DNA from: Alphaproteobacteria bacterium
GTDB taxonomy: Bacteria > Pseudomonadota > Alphaproteobacteria > Caulobacterales > Caulobacteraceae
NCBI GenBank assembly: GCA_018821435.1
Contig: JAHJME010000037.1
Span: forward strand, 186,001-250,000
Direction of reading: 5' to 3'
DNA length: 64,000 bases
Each line of letters starts with the position of its first letter. Within the stretch, counting starts at the first letter, position 1. Positions 44,879 through 53,227 of this stretch are shown piece by piece. Below the pieces are notes generated by a model. It did no database searches, was not told the DNA's origin, and worked only from the letters and a program-made list of their open reading frames with translations. A program made the translations under genes and the position numbers.

Positions 44879-45192
44879 CGCACGGGGCGGCTCAAGCGAG
44901 GGGAGCCGGCAACGAGAACCCGACGACAAACTTCGGCGTCAACAACGTCCTCCCGCCGCCCCGCGTCACGACCTTTGCCAAAGCGGCCTTGATCTCGAGG
45001 AATAGGCCGACGGTTCAGTTCGGCTTAGTGCGGAAAGTTCAAGCTCGCGCCGGGGGTCGGGATCGCGGCGGAGGGGTCGCGCTGCGGTGGGTCGTGGGAT
45101 CCCGTCGCGTGGCGTCTTGCGAGGTGGCGGCACGATGCAATGCCAGCCCTCCCGCTCATCGCAACAGCGTGATTGGTGCGGGATAATAGATC
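44879..45192. other. 314-base gap, probable promoter of the stress island
   Basis: A 103-codon frame from 44875 overlaps the BdcA-like stop (GTGA) but its product looks unlike any family and lacks a ribosome site. The right end holds GATAAT (45182-45187) and TATAAC (45203-45208), both credible -10 boxes, on either side of an ATCG-N5-CGAT palindrome. Confidence 0.45.
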
Positions 45193-45202
45193 GTGACACG
45201 AT
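45190..45202 (+). promoter_or_regulatory. ATCG-N5-CGAT palindrome, site 1
   Basis: ATCGTGACACGAT, perfect 6-bp arms around one A, followed by ATAACT (a possible -10). It overlaps the first possible start of the DUF2188-like frame, so that start is doubtful. Confidence 0.6.
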
Positions 45203-45684
45203 ATAACTCATGGCGAAGACTTTCAAAGTCGCCGCGGCGGCGTCGCACCGATCTCCGCACCGATCTCCGCACCGGCGACCCAGAGGACCCGCTGCCGGCG
45301 GCGCGGCAGTCGGGCCGCGCGGCGCCGTGGCTGCCGGGCCCTTTAGCCAACCTCATCCGGCGGCCGTTGGAGTCGTTGCGCAGCGTGGGATTGCCGCAGG
45401 CCTGGTCGCCATCGGGCGCTCCGAGCGGGACGCGACGGCTCGACATTCGGCCCCTGGCCGGCGGGTGGCGCGTACGCGAGGAATCCCTGGAGCCGATGCT
45501 CTTCCGTCGCGGCGGACACGCCGAACTCCGGGCCCGCGCCATGGCCGAGGCCTTCGCTAGATTGGGACGCGACGCCGGGGTGGCGGTTTACGACCGGTGC
45601 AACCGCCTGGCGGGGGCCATCGACTATTTCGGCGGAACGGCTTCGCCGCCCTCGACGGCCCGGACCTATCCCTGGTCCCACTGA
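45193..45684 (+). CDS. DUF2188-like small protein, start uncertain
   Basis: Up to 163 codons. The C-terminal half (RPLAGGWRVREESLEPMLFR, then AELRARAMAEAFARLGRDAG and GVAVYDRCNRLAG) has the pattern of DUF2188 stress-associated small proteins: a Gly-Trp strand, an alanine-rich helix and a final strand with a G-x-I turn. The N-terminal half is Arg/Ser/Pro-rich with the duplication RTDLRTDLRTGD and may be untranslated; the palindrome covers the GTG at 45193. Real start is probably inside. It precedes the MscS-type channel by 26 bases and is likely in one transcript. Confidence 0.5.
   Translation: MTRYNSWRRLSKSPRRRRTDLRTDLRTGDPEDPLPAARQSGRAAPWLPGPLANLIRRPLESLRSVGLPQAWSPSGAPSGTRRLDIRPLAGGWRVREESLEPMLFRRGGHAELRARAMAEAFARLGRDAGVAVYDRCNRLAGAIDYFGGTASPPSTARTYPWSH
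45245..45274 (+). repeat. 12-bp direct repeat
   Basis: GCACCGATCTCC at 45245-45256 and 45257-45268, followed by a partial third copy GCACCG. In the DUF2188 frame it codes RTDL twice. Confidence 0.7.
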
Positions 45685-45710
45685 ACGCGTCCACACAAGG
45701 AGACTTCCGT

Positions 45711-46889
45711 TTGACGACTAGCCAATCCCTCTACGACGGGATCCGGAACCTTGCGTCCGGACTCAGCGCCATCGGACCGATCGACCTGGGCGTCAACGCC
45801 GCCGCGACGGGACTGGTCGTTCTGGTCGGCTGGGGCCTCGCGGTCGGCCTGCGCCGCGTCGTTCGGCTCGGGGTGCGGCGGCTGCCGGGGCGGGCCACCG
45901 CCGACAAGCAGGTTCGCGGATCGCGGGCGCTCCGGTTCAGCTCGGCGCTGTTCAACCTGTTGATCGCGCTCGCCGTGCTGATGGGCGCCTGCGCGATCTG
46001 GGGGTTCGATGTCGCCGCCTGGCTCTCCAGCGGCATGGGTCGCGAGCTCAGCCAGACCGTGCTGCGGGCGGGGCTGGTGGTGGTGGTCGCCGCCCTGGCG
46101 TTGGAGGCGGCCGGCTACCTGATCCACGAGGCGGTGGAGCGGCTGGTGGAACGCTCGGAAGACCCGCGCCGGGCCGCGCAGCTCAACACCTTCGGACCCT
46201 TGCTGCGCGGCGCCGCGCAGGGGACCATCGCGATCGTCGCGGCGCTGATGTTGCTGGGCGATCTCGGGGTGCGGATCGGACCGCTGCTGGCTGGGGCTGG
46301 CGTCGTGGGGATCGCGGTGGGCTTCGGCGCCCAGACGGTGGTGCGCGACCTGCTGACCGGCATGTTCCTGCTGGTCGAGGACATCGTCGCGGTCGGCGAC
46401 ATCGCCCGCATCGGCGACAGCGGGGGCTTGGTTGAGGCGATGACCCTGCGCACCATCCGGCTGCGCGACTTCGACGGCACACTGCACGTCGTGCCCTACG
46501 GCGAGGCTCAGGTGGTGCACAATCTGACCAAGACCTTCTCCTACTATGTCTTCGACCTGCAGGTCCCTTACGAGACCGATGTGGACCGCGCGCTGGAGGT
46601 GATGAGCGAGGTCGGCGCCGAGATGCAGGACGACCCGGCGTACGCCGACCGGATCCTCGAACCGATCGAGGTCGTGGGGGTCGACGGGCTGGGCGACACT
46701 GGCGTACGCCTGAAGGCGCGGGTGAAGACACGGCCGATTCAGCAGTGGAGCATCGGGCGCGAATACAATCGCCGGATCAAGTCCGCCTTCGAACAGGCGG
46801 GTATCAACATCGCCCTACCGCATTTGAAGGTTGTCCTGCCCCAGGCTCAGGCTCGCGCTCTCGAACGCGGGATGGCGCCGTCGCGCTGA
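45711..46889 (+). CDS. MscS-family mechanosensitive ion channel
   Basis: 392 residues from TTG 45711, with AAGGAG nine bases upstream; the frame is open for 38 more codons without a ribosome site. Four or five membrane helices: VNAAATGLVVLVGWGLAVGL, SSALFNLLIALAVLMGACAI, VLRAGLVVVVAALALEAAGY, GTIAIVAALMLLGDLGVRIG, then the pore helix GPLLAGAGVVGIAVGFGAQT and the beta-domain signature (TVVRDLLTGMFLLVEDIVAV, then GDIARIGD). It should open under membrane tension during osmotic downshock. Complete, unlike the broken copy at 16661-17008. First large gene of the stress island. Confidence 0.94.
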   Translation: MTTSQSLYDGIRNLASGLSAIGPIDLGVNAAATGLVVLVGWGLAVGLRRVVRLGVRRLPGRATADKQVRGSRALRFSSALFNLLIALAVLMGACAIWGFDVAAWLSSGMGRELSQTVLRAGLVVVVAALALEAAGYLIHEAVERLVERSEDPRRAAQLNTFGPLLRGAAQGTIAIVAALMLLGDLGVRIGPLLAGAGVVGIAVGFGAQTVVRDLLTGMFLLVEDIVAVGDIARIGDSGGLVEAMTLRTIRLRDFDGTLHVVPYGEAQVVHNLTKTFSYYVFDLQVPYETDVDRALEVMSEVGAEMQDDPAYADRILEPIEVVGVDGLGDTGVRLKARVKTRPIQQWSIGREYNRRIKSAFEQAGINIALPHLKVVLPQAQARALERGMAPSR

Positions 46890-46903
46890 CCTGCGTCGGT
46901 CGC

Positions 46904-47632
46904 TCAGCAGACGAAGAGCGGCGTCCGCCAAGCCCAGACCGCACGGTCTTCCATCCGCAAAAGCGCGCGGTCGCTGAACAGCATCTCCCGCGACATGATG
47001 ATCAGGTCCGCCTGATGGTCGGCCATATACCCGGCGGCCGCCGTGTCGGGGTCGGGCGCCGAGGTGGCGAACACGTCAGCGGCCGGGCCTAAGGTCCGCC
47101 GGGCGAGGTCGAGTTTCGGCTCAGCGTCGTCCCCGGGGCCGGTCATGACAATGGCGTCGATCCGGAGCGCGGACAGCATCGGGTGGGCCGCCACGTAGTC
47201 GATCGTACGCCGGTGCGCGATGTCGCCATCGATCAGAACGAGGCCGCGATGGATCGGAAGATAGAACTGCGACACCAGGCAAAGGGGCACGTCCAGCCGT
47301 CGCACGAGGCGGGCGGCGTTCGAGCCCAGCCCGCGGCACTTAGCGGCGCTGCTCAAGCCGCGCTTTCCGACGACCACGACCTCGGCGCCTGCCGCCGCCT
47401 CGGCCAGCGCGCTTGCAGGTGGCCCGTCGACGATCTGCGATCGTCCGACCTGGACGCCATTGTCGAGCAGGCGTGACCTGGCGTCCTCAAGGAGCCGGGG
47501 GCCGTCGTCACGATCTTCCACGACGTGCAGGAGGTCGAGTCCGGCGCCTCCATTCGAGGCGAGCCAGGCGGCATGGTCGCAGACGGACGGCCCATAGGCG
47601 GAGCTGTCGATGCAGCCCAGGATCATCGACAT
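46904..47632 (-). CDS. Tandem universal stress protein
   Basis: 242 residues from ATG 47632 with GGAG eight bases upstream; a long open frame further upstream is a shadow. Two Usp-like halves: 1-120 (ILGCIDSSAYGPSVCDHAAW; ALAEAAAGAEVVVVGKRGLS with an ATP-loop-like GLGSNAARLVRRLDVPLCLV) and 121-242 (HRGLVLIDGDIAHRRTIDYV; DLIIMSREMLFSDRALLRME). The second half lacks a clear G-2x-G-9x-G loop. Similar in plan to the Usp at 53228. It converges on the MscS gene, 14 bases apart. Confidence 0.92.
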   Translation of the reverse strand: MSMILGCIDSSAYGPSVCDHAAWLASNGGAGLDLLHVVEDRDDGPRLLEDARSRLLDNGVQVGRSQIVDGPPASALAEAAAGAEVVVVGKRGLSSAAKCRGLGSNAARLVRRLDVPLCLVSQFYLPIHRGLVLIDGDIAHRRTIDYVAAHPMLSALRIDAIVMTGPGDDAEPKLDLARRTLGPAADVFATSAPDPDTAAAGYMADHQADLIIMSREMLFSDRALLRMEDRAVWAWRTPLFVC

Positions 47633-47708
47633 GCCCGCGTCTCCATCCGGTGGGGATGACCTTGCCGAGGCTTCGGCGGCCAGGTCCAGGGCGCTTTTGG
47701 GGGCCACC

Positions 47709-48284
47709 TCAGGACGGGAAGTGCGGCAACGCGAGCCATGGCGCGTCGGCCATGGCGCAGGCCCGAGCTGTCCGCCAGCCGTCCAGGTACCCGCGACGGA
47801 ACATGCCCGCATAGAGCCGCGCCTGACGCGCCTTTGCCCGGCGCTCGGCGCCCGAGAGTTCGCGCACAACACCCCGGAAGGGCAGCCGGACCACGCTGCG
47901 GACCACGCTGGCCGCCACATCCACCGCGCCGACGCCGTCCGGATCGGACATGCGATCGGTCCCCAAGGCCCGGTCCAGGTCGGCGAGTTCATGGGCGGCG
48001 GTCGCGCAGTTCGCCGGCGGCCGATCGGGCGCGGCGGCGGCGCGCACGAGGGCCGCGACGGGCGAGGTGGGCGCAAGGTTGAGATCATCCAAGGGCTGAG
48101 TGGCCGCTGACGCCAGCGCCTGGGTTTCACCAGGCGCGATGGCCGTCCCGCTTCGGGCGCTCGCACAGGCCGCGAGCGGCGCAAGCAGCCCCAGGGCGAT
48201 GATGTGGTGGACCGCGAAGCGGCGTCGAATCGCGGGGCCGTTCCGGCTGATGGGGCGGGGTCTCTCCATGGGAAATGAGCGCAT
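47709..48284 (-). CDS. Predicted lipoprotein of unknown function
   Basis: About 191 residues; starts at 48293 (GTG), 48284 and 48269 (ATG) are all possible and none has a good ribosome site. A basic n-region and hydrophobic HHIIALGLLAPLAAC end in a lipobox, with the lipidated Cys at about residue 40. The mature part has a CATAAHELADLDRALG segment and a basic RRAKARQARLYAGMFRRGY helix. Family not recognised; small exported proteins of this style occur near stress genes in Caulobacterales. A near-perfect ATCG-N5-CGAT palindrome (48299) sits just upstream. Confidence 0.7.
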   Translation of the reverse strand: MRSFPMERPRPISRNGPAIRRRFAVHHIIALGLLAPLAACASARSGTAIAPGETQALASAATQPLDDLNLAPTSPVAALVRAAAAPDRPPANCATAAHELADLDRALGTDRMSDPDGVGAVDVAASVVRSVVRLPFRGVVRELSGAERRAKARQARLYAGMFRRGYLDGWRTARACAMADAPWLALPHFPS

Positions 48285-48298
48285 GGGGGCCACGTTTG

Positions 48299-48311
48299 AT
48301 CGTAATACGAG
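48299..48311 (+). promoter_or_regulatory. ATCG-N5-CGAT palindrome, site 2 (one mismatch)
   Basis: ATCGTAATACGAG followed by GTATCA. Last base differs from the motif. Lies between the lipoprotein (minus) and the pseudo-receiver (plus), 60 bases before site 3. Confidence 0.5.
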
Positions 48312-48358
48312 GTATCAAAAGATCGTGTGTCACCTGACGCGAGCGTGAATTGGGTTAG

Positions 48359-48371
48359 ATCGTGTTGCGAT
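48359..48371 (+). promoter_or_regulatory. ATCG-N5-CGAT palindrome, site 3
   Basis: ATCGTGTTGCGAT followed by GTATGG, 41 bases before the start of the gene at 48413. Best placed as operator or upstream edge of the promoter for the pseudo-receiver/otsBA transcript. Confidence 0.6.
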
Positions 48372-48412
48372 GTATGGTGAAGCCGATCTTCCACGGGAAA
48401 GGACACCTCTGA

Positions 48413-48781
48413 ATGAGTTCGCGTGAGCTGGAGACGATCCTGGTGGTCTGCGCCGACGCCGGGAAATCCGCGGAAATCCTTCAACGGCTGCACGAGGGCG
48501 GCGCCAGCGCCATCGGACCGGTCTCCACGGCGGGCATGGCCTTGGCGCTGGCGGCGCAAACCGGACCGCGGTCGGCTATCCTGGCCGGCGAACTCACGGG
48601 CCGTCGCGACGCTACAGCGCTCGCGCGCGAACTATCCGATACCTGGGGGGTGGACTGTTACGTCCTGCCATCGGCGGACTGCCCCGCCGAAGCTCAGGCT
48701 GTCGTCGCCGACGAACGGCGCGCGCCGCGGCTGCGAGATCTGCTGCGCGACACCGCCGTGCGTCCCGCCGCGCGCCATTAG
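48413..48781 (+). CDS. Receiver-like protein without the phospho-acceptor Asp
   Basis: 122 residues. The order ETILVVCADAGKSAEILQRL, GASAIGPVSTAGMALALAAQ, SAILAGELTGR, GVDCYVLPS follows a response-regulator receiver, but the acidic pocket (usually E-D) is A-D-A and the phosphorylated Asp (A-[IL]-L-D-x-x-L) reads A-I-L-A-G-E-L. So it is a pseudo-receiver, probably a phosphorylation-independent partner protein. It starts the trehalose operon: otsB begins 16 bases after it. A kinase-like protein with missing ATP-site residues lies on the other side of otsA. Confidence 0.75.
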   Translation: MSSRELETILVVCADAGKSAEILQRLHEGGASAIGPVSTAGMALALAAQTGPRSAILAGELTGRRDATALARELSDTWGVDCYVLPSADCPAEAQAVVADERRAPRLRDLLRDTAVRPAARH

Positions 48782-48797
48782 CCCGACTCGCCGCGAC

Positions 48798-49580
48798 ATG
48801 ACGCTCCGATCCCGCCCGCCGGCGACGACGCTGGCCCTCTCCGAGATCGCGCTGTTCCTCGACCTGGACGGCACCTTGACGCCGCTGTGCGCGTCGCCCG
48901 ACCAAGTGCGCCCCGAACCCGAACTGACGGACCTGTTGCGACGGGCCGCTGCGGGTCTCGCCGGTCGAGTCGCAGTGATCAGCGGCCGAACGGTCGCGAG
49001 CGTCGACGCCATCGTCGAGTGCGCCTGCACCGCCGTGGCCGGCGTGCATGGCCTACAACGGCGGACCGCGGCGGGTGTCCTGGAGGCCGTCTCGCCGCAC
49101 CCCCGTGTCCAGAGCGCCGCAGACCAGATGGCCGCCTTCGCCCGCGCCTGCCCGGGACTGCTCGTTGAGCACAAGGAGCAGAGCGCGGCCTTGCATTACC
49201 GGGGCGCCCCACAGGCAGAGCCCGCCGTGTTGGAATTCGTCCAGCGGCTGGCCGAGGCTGAAGCGCTCGCGCTTCAGCCGGGTCACATGGTGATGGAGTT
49301 GCGCACACCGGGCCCCGACAAGGGGGCGGCTGTGCGCGCCTTCCTGGCCGAGGCGCCGTTTCGCGGCCGCCGGCCGGTCTATGTGGGCGACGATCACACC
49401 GACGAGTCCGCCTTTGTCGCTGCGGTCGACGCCGGCGGCTTCGGCGTGCTGGTCGGGCCGGAGCGGCTTAGCGCGGCGGGGTGGCGGCTTGACGATCCGT
49501 CCGCCGTCCGAAGCTGGATCGCCGCCGCGCTCGACCGTGGCGCCGTCAGCCTGGGGGACTTCGCCAGATGGGCCGCCTGA
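48798..49580 (+). CDS. otsB: Trehalose-6-phosphate phosphatase
   Basis: 260 residues from ATG 48798. HAD-family motif I LFLDLDGTLTPL with nucleophile and acid Asp, motif II VISGRT, motif III lysine in PGPDKGAAVRAFL and motif IV VYVGDDHTDESAF. It removes the phosphate from trehalose-6-phosphate in the cytoplasm, giving trehalose, an osmo- and desiccation protectant. It overlaps otsA by 13 bases, so the two are translated together in the otsBA order known from E. coli. Confidence 0.96.
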   Translation: MTLRSRPPATTLALSEIALFLDLDGTLTPLCASPDQVRPEPELTDLLRRAAAGLAGRVAVISGRTVASVDAIVECACTAVAGVHGLQRRTAAGVLEAVSPHPRVQSAADQMAAFARACPGLLVEHKEQSAALHYRGAPQAEPAVLEFVQRLAEAEALALQPGHMVMELRTPGPDKGAAVRAFLAEAPFRGRRPVYVGDDHTDESAFVAAVDAGGFGVLVGPERLSAAGWRLDDPSAVRSWIAAALDRGAVSLGDFARWAA

Positions 49581-50983
49581 TCGTTGTGTCGAACCGCGTG
49601 CAAGCGCCGTCCGACCTCGGCGGCGGATCCGCGGGCGGCTTGGCCGTGGCGCTGGCGGCCGCCTTGCGCGAACACTCCGGGCTTTGGTTCGGCTGGAGCG
49701 GGCGCACGACCGAGACCTTCACCGGCGGGGTTCAACTGCGCCGCGAGGGCGCGGTGAACGTGGCCACCATCGATCTCGATGAGCAGGATCGCCAGGAATA
49801 TTACAACGGCTACGCCAACAAGACGCTCTGGCCGCTTTTTCACTACCGGACGGACCTGGCCGCCTACGAACGGGCCTTCGACGCCGGCTATGCCCGCGTC
49901 AACGAACGCTTCGCCGGCGCGCTCGCGCCGCTTGTCCAGGCGGACGACACGCTCTGGGTCCACGACTACCATCTCATCCCGCTGGCCCAAGCGCTGCGCC
50001 GGCGGGGCCTCGTCAATCGTATCGGCTTCTTCCTGCACATCCCCTGGCCGTCGCGGCGTGTGCTCACCACCCTGCCGCGGCACCGGGAACTCGTGGAGGC
50101 TCTCCTCGACTACGACCTCATCGGCTTCCAGACCGACGACTCGCGGCAGGCTTTCGAGGCCTATGTAACGGAGACGCTTGGCGGGGCCGTCGCCGCGGAC
50201 GGGACGGTAACCTTGCCCGGCCGGCGGAGCCGGATCGGCGCCTTCCCCATCGGCATCGACGTCAAAGACTTCCGCGCGGCGGCGGCTTCGGCGGCGGCCC
50301 GCGAGGTGCACAAGCGCATGCGCCGCAGCATGACGGGCCGGAAACTGATCCTCGGAGTGGACCGACTGGACTATTCGAAGGGGCTGGAGGAGCGGTTCCT
50401 GGCCTATGAGCAGTTCCTGGCCGACAGCGCCGAGCAACTCGAGAACGTGTTCTTCCTGCAGATCGCCACGCTCAGTCGCGACGAGGTGGAGGCCTACCAG
50501 GATCTTCGCGCGCGCCTCGATGCGGTCAGCGGGCGGATCAACGGCGCCTACGCCACGATCGACTGGGTCCCGCTGCGCTACGTGAACCGCTCGTACCGGC
50601 GCGACGAACTGGCAGGCGTATATCGGGCCGCCCATCTGGCTCTGGTGACGCCGCTGCGCGACGGCATGAACCTCGTCGCCAAGGAATTCGTCGCCGCCCA
50701 GGACCCCGAGGATCCCGGAGTGCTCGTCCTCTCGCAATTCGCGGGCGCGGCCGAGCAGATGCCGGCCGCCTTGATCGTCAATCCGTTCAGCCGCGAAGAA
50801 TTGGCAGAGGCGATCCGTCGTGGCCTCGCCATGCCGAAGGCCGATCGGGTGAGCCGCTGGCGGGAGTTGATCGAGGGCGTCGAGCAGACGGGCGTGTCAC
50901 AGTGGCGCGACGCCTTCCTCGGCGCTCTGTTCCAAGGCCGAGGCAAGCGGGAAGCCCTACCGACGCAGCACAACGCCGCTTGA
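49568..50983 (+). CDS. otsA: Trehalose-6-phosphate synthase
   Basis: 471 residues, GT20. VSNRVQAPSDLGGGSAGGLA is the UDP-glucose glycine loop; GLWFGWSG, then YYNGYANKTLWPLFHY and WVHDYHLIPLAQALR form the glucose-6-phosphate site; GVDRLDYSKGLEERFLAYE carries the catalytic Arg and Lys; PLRDGMNLVAKEFVAAQ closes the donor site. It joins UDP-glucose and glucose-6-phosphate. The start ATG lies inside the otsB 3' end. Confidence 0.97.
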   Translation: MGRLIVVSNRVQAPSDLGGGSAGGLAVALAAALREHSGLWFGWSGRTTETFTGGVQLRREGAVNVATIDLDEQDRQEYYNGYANKTLWPLFHYRTDLAAYERAFDAGYARVNERFAGALAPLVQADDTLWVHDYHLIPLAQALRRRGLVNRIGFFLHIPWPSRRVLTTLPRHRELVEALLDYDLIGFQTDDSRQAFEAYVTETLGGAVAADGTVTLPGRRSRIGAFPIGIDVKDFRAAAASAAAREVHKRMRRSMTGRKLILGVDRLDYSKGLEERFLAYEQFLADSAEQLENVFFLQIATLSRDEVEAYQDLRARLDAVSGRINGAYATIDWVPLRYVNRSYRRDELAGVYRAAHLALVTPLRDGMNLVAKEFVAAQDPEDPGVLVLSQFAGAAEQMPAALIVNPFSREELAEAIRRGLAMPKADRVSRWRELIEGVEQTGVSQWRDAFLGALFQGRGKREALPTQHNAA

Positions 50984-51074
50984 GCCGGCGACGTGCGGCG
51001 GGCGTCGAAAACGGCGGCGATGGTCTCGCTCCTCGGCGGCCTGGACGCGCCGTGATCCTGTGCTAGTCAGAACC

Positions 51075-52073
51075 ATGCTTGCGGGCTTGCTCTCGAATGT
51101 CCCGGCGGGGCGCTGGCGCAACTACGCCTTGGCTGTCGGCGCCGCAGCCCTGGCATACGGCGCGCGCCTGCTTCTCGAACCTGTCCTGCAGGGCAACCAC
51201 CCCTATCTGTTGTTCTATCCGGTGGTCCTGGTGGCCGCCTATGTGCTCGGCCGCGGACCGGCGATTGTGGCGGCGGCCCTGTCGGGTTGCCTGGCCTTCT
51301 GGAGCTTTGCTGATCCCGCCTTCAGCCTGGGTCTTCGCGCCGGCGTGGTGACGCCGCTGCTGTTCTTCGCGCTCACCTGCGGCACCGGCGTCTACCTGAT
51401 CACGGCCCTGACGCGGGCCCTCAACGGGTTGGCGGCGGACCAGGGCCGTTTGCTTGCGCTCGCGGACGCGCACGCCGGCCTCTTCCGGGATCTGCAGGGT
51501 CGGCTGGGCCATCACATGAGCCTAGTGGCGGGCGTGTTATCGCTGCAGGCGCGGGGCGAGCCGGACCCCGAGATCCTTGCGCTCCTGCGCAAGGCGGGCG
51601 AACGCTCCCAGCTCATCGCCCAGGCGCACCGCGAGGTCCTCGGCGCGCCGGCGGGGCAGGTGGACTTCACCGCCTTCGCCACGGCCCTGGCGCGCGGCGT
51701 CTGCGGCGAGACCCGGCAGACCTACGATCGGGTCCAGGTGGAAGGGCGGCCGGTCGAGTTGCCGCTGGAGACCGCCACCTCCATCGGGGTCGCGCTGGCC
51801 GAGACCCTGACCTGGATTCTCAACCGCAAGCCCACAGGGGTGCTGCATGTGCGCCTGGCGCTGGAAGCCGGCCGCCTGCGGCTGGCGGTGACCCACACCG
51901 GTGAGGTCGGCGGCGAAATCGTCGCGCTCGCTCCGGCCGCTTACATGTTCCGCGCCATGGTCGAGCAGTTGGGCGCGCAGGTCGAGCCGATCGCGGATGG
52001 GACGCCAGGTCTGGCCCTTTCGATTCCCGTTCCGGTCCCGGACTTGCGCGCGCCGGACGCCACCCTTCACTAG
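51075..52073 (+). CDS. DUF4118 membrane sensor with degenerate histidine-kinase core
   Basis: About 332 residues (GTG 51060 is an alternative start). Four N-terminal helices of KdpD-like DUF4118 type (LFYPVVLVAAYVLGRGPAIV; VVTPLLFFALTCGTGVYLIT), then a HisKA_2-like helix with the H-box (LGHHMSLVAGVLSLQARG). The ATPase part aligns with HWE/HisKA_2 kinases but lacks the key N-box Asn (ALAETLTWILNR where ELxxNAxxH is expected) and the D-x-G Asp (VTHTGEVGG). So it probably cannot bind ATP normally. Downstream of otsA by about 90 bases; may pair with the pseudo-receiver at 48413. Confidence 0.8.
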   Translation: MLAGLLSNVPAGRWRNYALAVGAAALAYGARLLLEPVLQGNHPYLLFYPVVLVAAYVLGRGPAIVAAALSGCLAFWSFADPAFSLGLRAGVVTPLLFFALTCGTGVYLITALTRALNGLAADQGRLLALADAHAGLFRDLQGRLGHHMSLVAGVLSLQARGEPDPEILALLRKAGERSQLIAQAHREVLGAPAGQVDFTAFATALARGVCGETRQTYDRVQVEGRPVELPLETATSIGVALAETLTWILNRKPTGVLHVRLALEAGRLRLAVTHTGEVGGEIVALAPAAYMFRAMVEQLGAQVEPIADGTPGLALSIPVPVPDLRAPDATLH

Positions 52074-52114
52074 CGCGCGGCGCGAGGTTCCTAAGTCCAC
52101 CGCAATATCGGCCC

Positions 52115-52516
52115 ATGCTGCAGCCCGTGCTCAAGACCGACCGGACCTGCGTCGCCGCTGCGCGGTGCGGCCTCGCCGGGCTGTTCCCCGCGACGGCCGA
52201 CGCGGCCCATTCGCCCGCCAGGCGTGGGAGTCCGGCGACGGCGGAACAGCCTCCCGCGGCCGCTACGCCGACGCCCGAACGCATCCGCGTCCTGGCGGCG
52301 CTGGCGACCTATGGGACGCCTGGCTCGCGGTATGAGATGGGCGCCGTCGCCTTCCTGGCCACGCCGGCGCCGGCGGAGATCACCGAGACGCTCTGCTTCA
52401 CCTATCTGGAGCGTCGGCCCGACGGCGCGTCGCGGACCGGGCTCGACGTCGCGCGCTGCCGGAATGGCGGCCGCCAACTCTTGCGCTTCTGGCGCCGGGA
52501 AGACCCGCCGCAGTGA
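52115..52516 (+). CDS. Small uncharacterised protein
   Basis: 133 residues from ATG 52115. The first 45 residues are Ala/Arg/Pro-rich and could be a weak signal sequence; the rest (RIRVLAALATYGTPGSRYEM; AEITETLCFTYLERRPDGAS; GGRQLLRFWRRED) looks like a compact beta-rich domain. No family recognised. The opposite strand has a similar-length frame with lower plausibility. It lies 41 bases after the sensor gene and converges on the MarR gene. Confidence 0.5.
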   Translation: MLQPVLKTDRTCVAAARCGLAGLFPATADAAHSPARRGSPATAEQPPAAATPTPERIRVLAALATYGTPGSRYEMGAVAFLATPAPAEITETLCFTYLERRPDGASRTGLDVARCRNGGRQLLRFWRREDPPQ

Positions 52517-52522
52517 CGGACC

Positions 52523-53065
52523 TCAGGGGGTCTTGCGGCGCGCGCGGCGGGCGGGCGCGGACGAAGTGTCTTGAGGATCGCCCTCCAGCGCCTTCAGATC
52601 CGGCGTTGGCAGTTCAAGCTGCTCGAGCGCATGCATGAGGTCGGTGAAGACTGGAAGGCTCGACTGCAACTGGCCCAGGTTGTTGCGCGAGATCGTCTCA
52701 AGTTTGCGACGGCCGAGATCGGTCAGCGTAAGTTCCACGCGCCGGCGGTCGAGCGGCGAGGGTGCGCGCTTCAGGAGTTCGCGTTCCACCAGCCGATCCA
52801 CCAGGCCGAGTGCGCTGTGGTTCTTCACCAGCAGCACGCGGGCCAGTTCGCTCACGGTCATGGGCGCCGAGTCCGGATGGGCGCGGATCGCGAGCAGCGC
52901 CTGATGCTGCTGCGGGGTGAGGCCAAGGTCGCGCGAGCCGGTCTCGCTGAAGGCCATGAAGCGGCGCAGCGCCTGCCTGAAGGCCCCGAGCGCGCGGTAA
53001 TCCTCGGTGGCGAGCTTGCGCCGGCTGGGACGGGGCGTGGACGGCTGTCGGGGGGACGCGGGCAC
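52523..53065 (-). CDS. MarR-family regulator
   Basis: 180 residues from GTG 53065. Winged HTH: LTPQQHQALLAIRAHPDSAP, MTVSELARVLLVKNHSALGL as the recognition region and the wing RAPSPLDRRRVELTLTDLGR, flanked by dimerisation helices. The basic C-terminal tail (SSAPARRARRKTP) is longer than usual. MarR proteins bind 13-20 bp palindromes and respond to phenolics or oxidants. Its own upstream region has no ATCG-N5-CGAT site, but it is one candidate reader of that motif in this island. Stand-alone gene, six bases from the convergent small gene. Confidence 0.92.
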   Translation of the reverse strand: MPASPRQPSTPRPSRRKLATEDYRALGAFRQALRRFMAFSETGSRDLGLTPQQHQALLAIRAHPDSAPMTVSELARVLLVKNHSALGLVDRLVERELLKRAPSPLDRRRVELTLTDLGRRKLETISRNNLGQLQSSLPVFTDLMHALEQLELPTPDLKALEGDPQDTSSAPARRARRKTP

Positions 53066-53227
53066 AGAGGGCTCATGGGATCGGAGGTTGCGCCCCGGAG
53101 CTTCGGCGAAATCGCCCTGTTGCGCCAGCGGCGTTTGGCGCCGCCTTCCGCAAAAGCGGGCGTCGCGGCGCTGAGCGACAAAACATCGCAGCCTGATCTA
53201 TCGGGAAGCAGAGCCCGCTGCGGGCGG

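Noticed and set aside
44875..45186. 103-codon frame overlapping the BdcA-like stop
   Set aside because: No ribosome site, no family-like product; overlap alone is weak evidence in high-GC DNA.
49394..50737. 447-codon minus-strand frame opposite otsA
   Set aside because: Shadow of a highly conserved gene; composition biased and no start signal.
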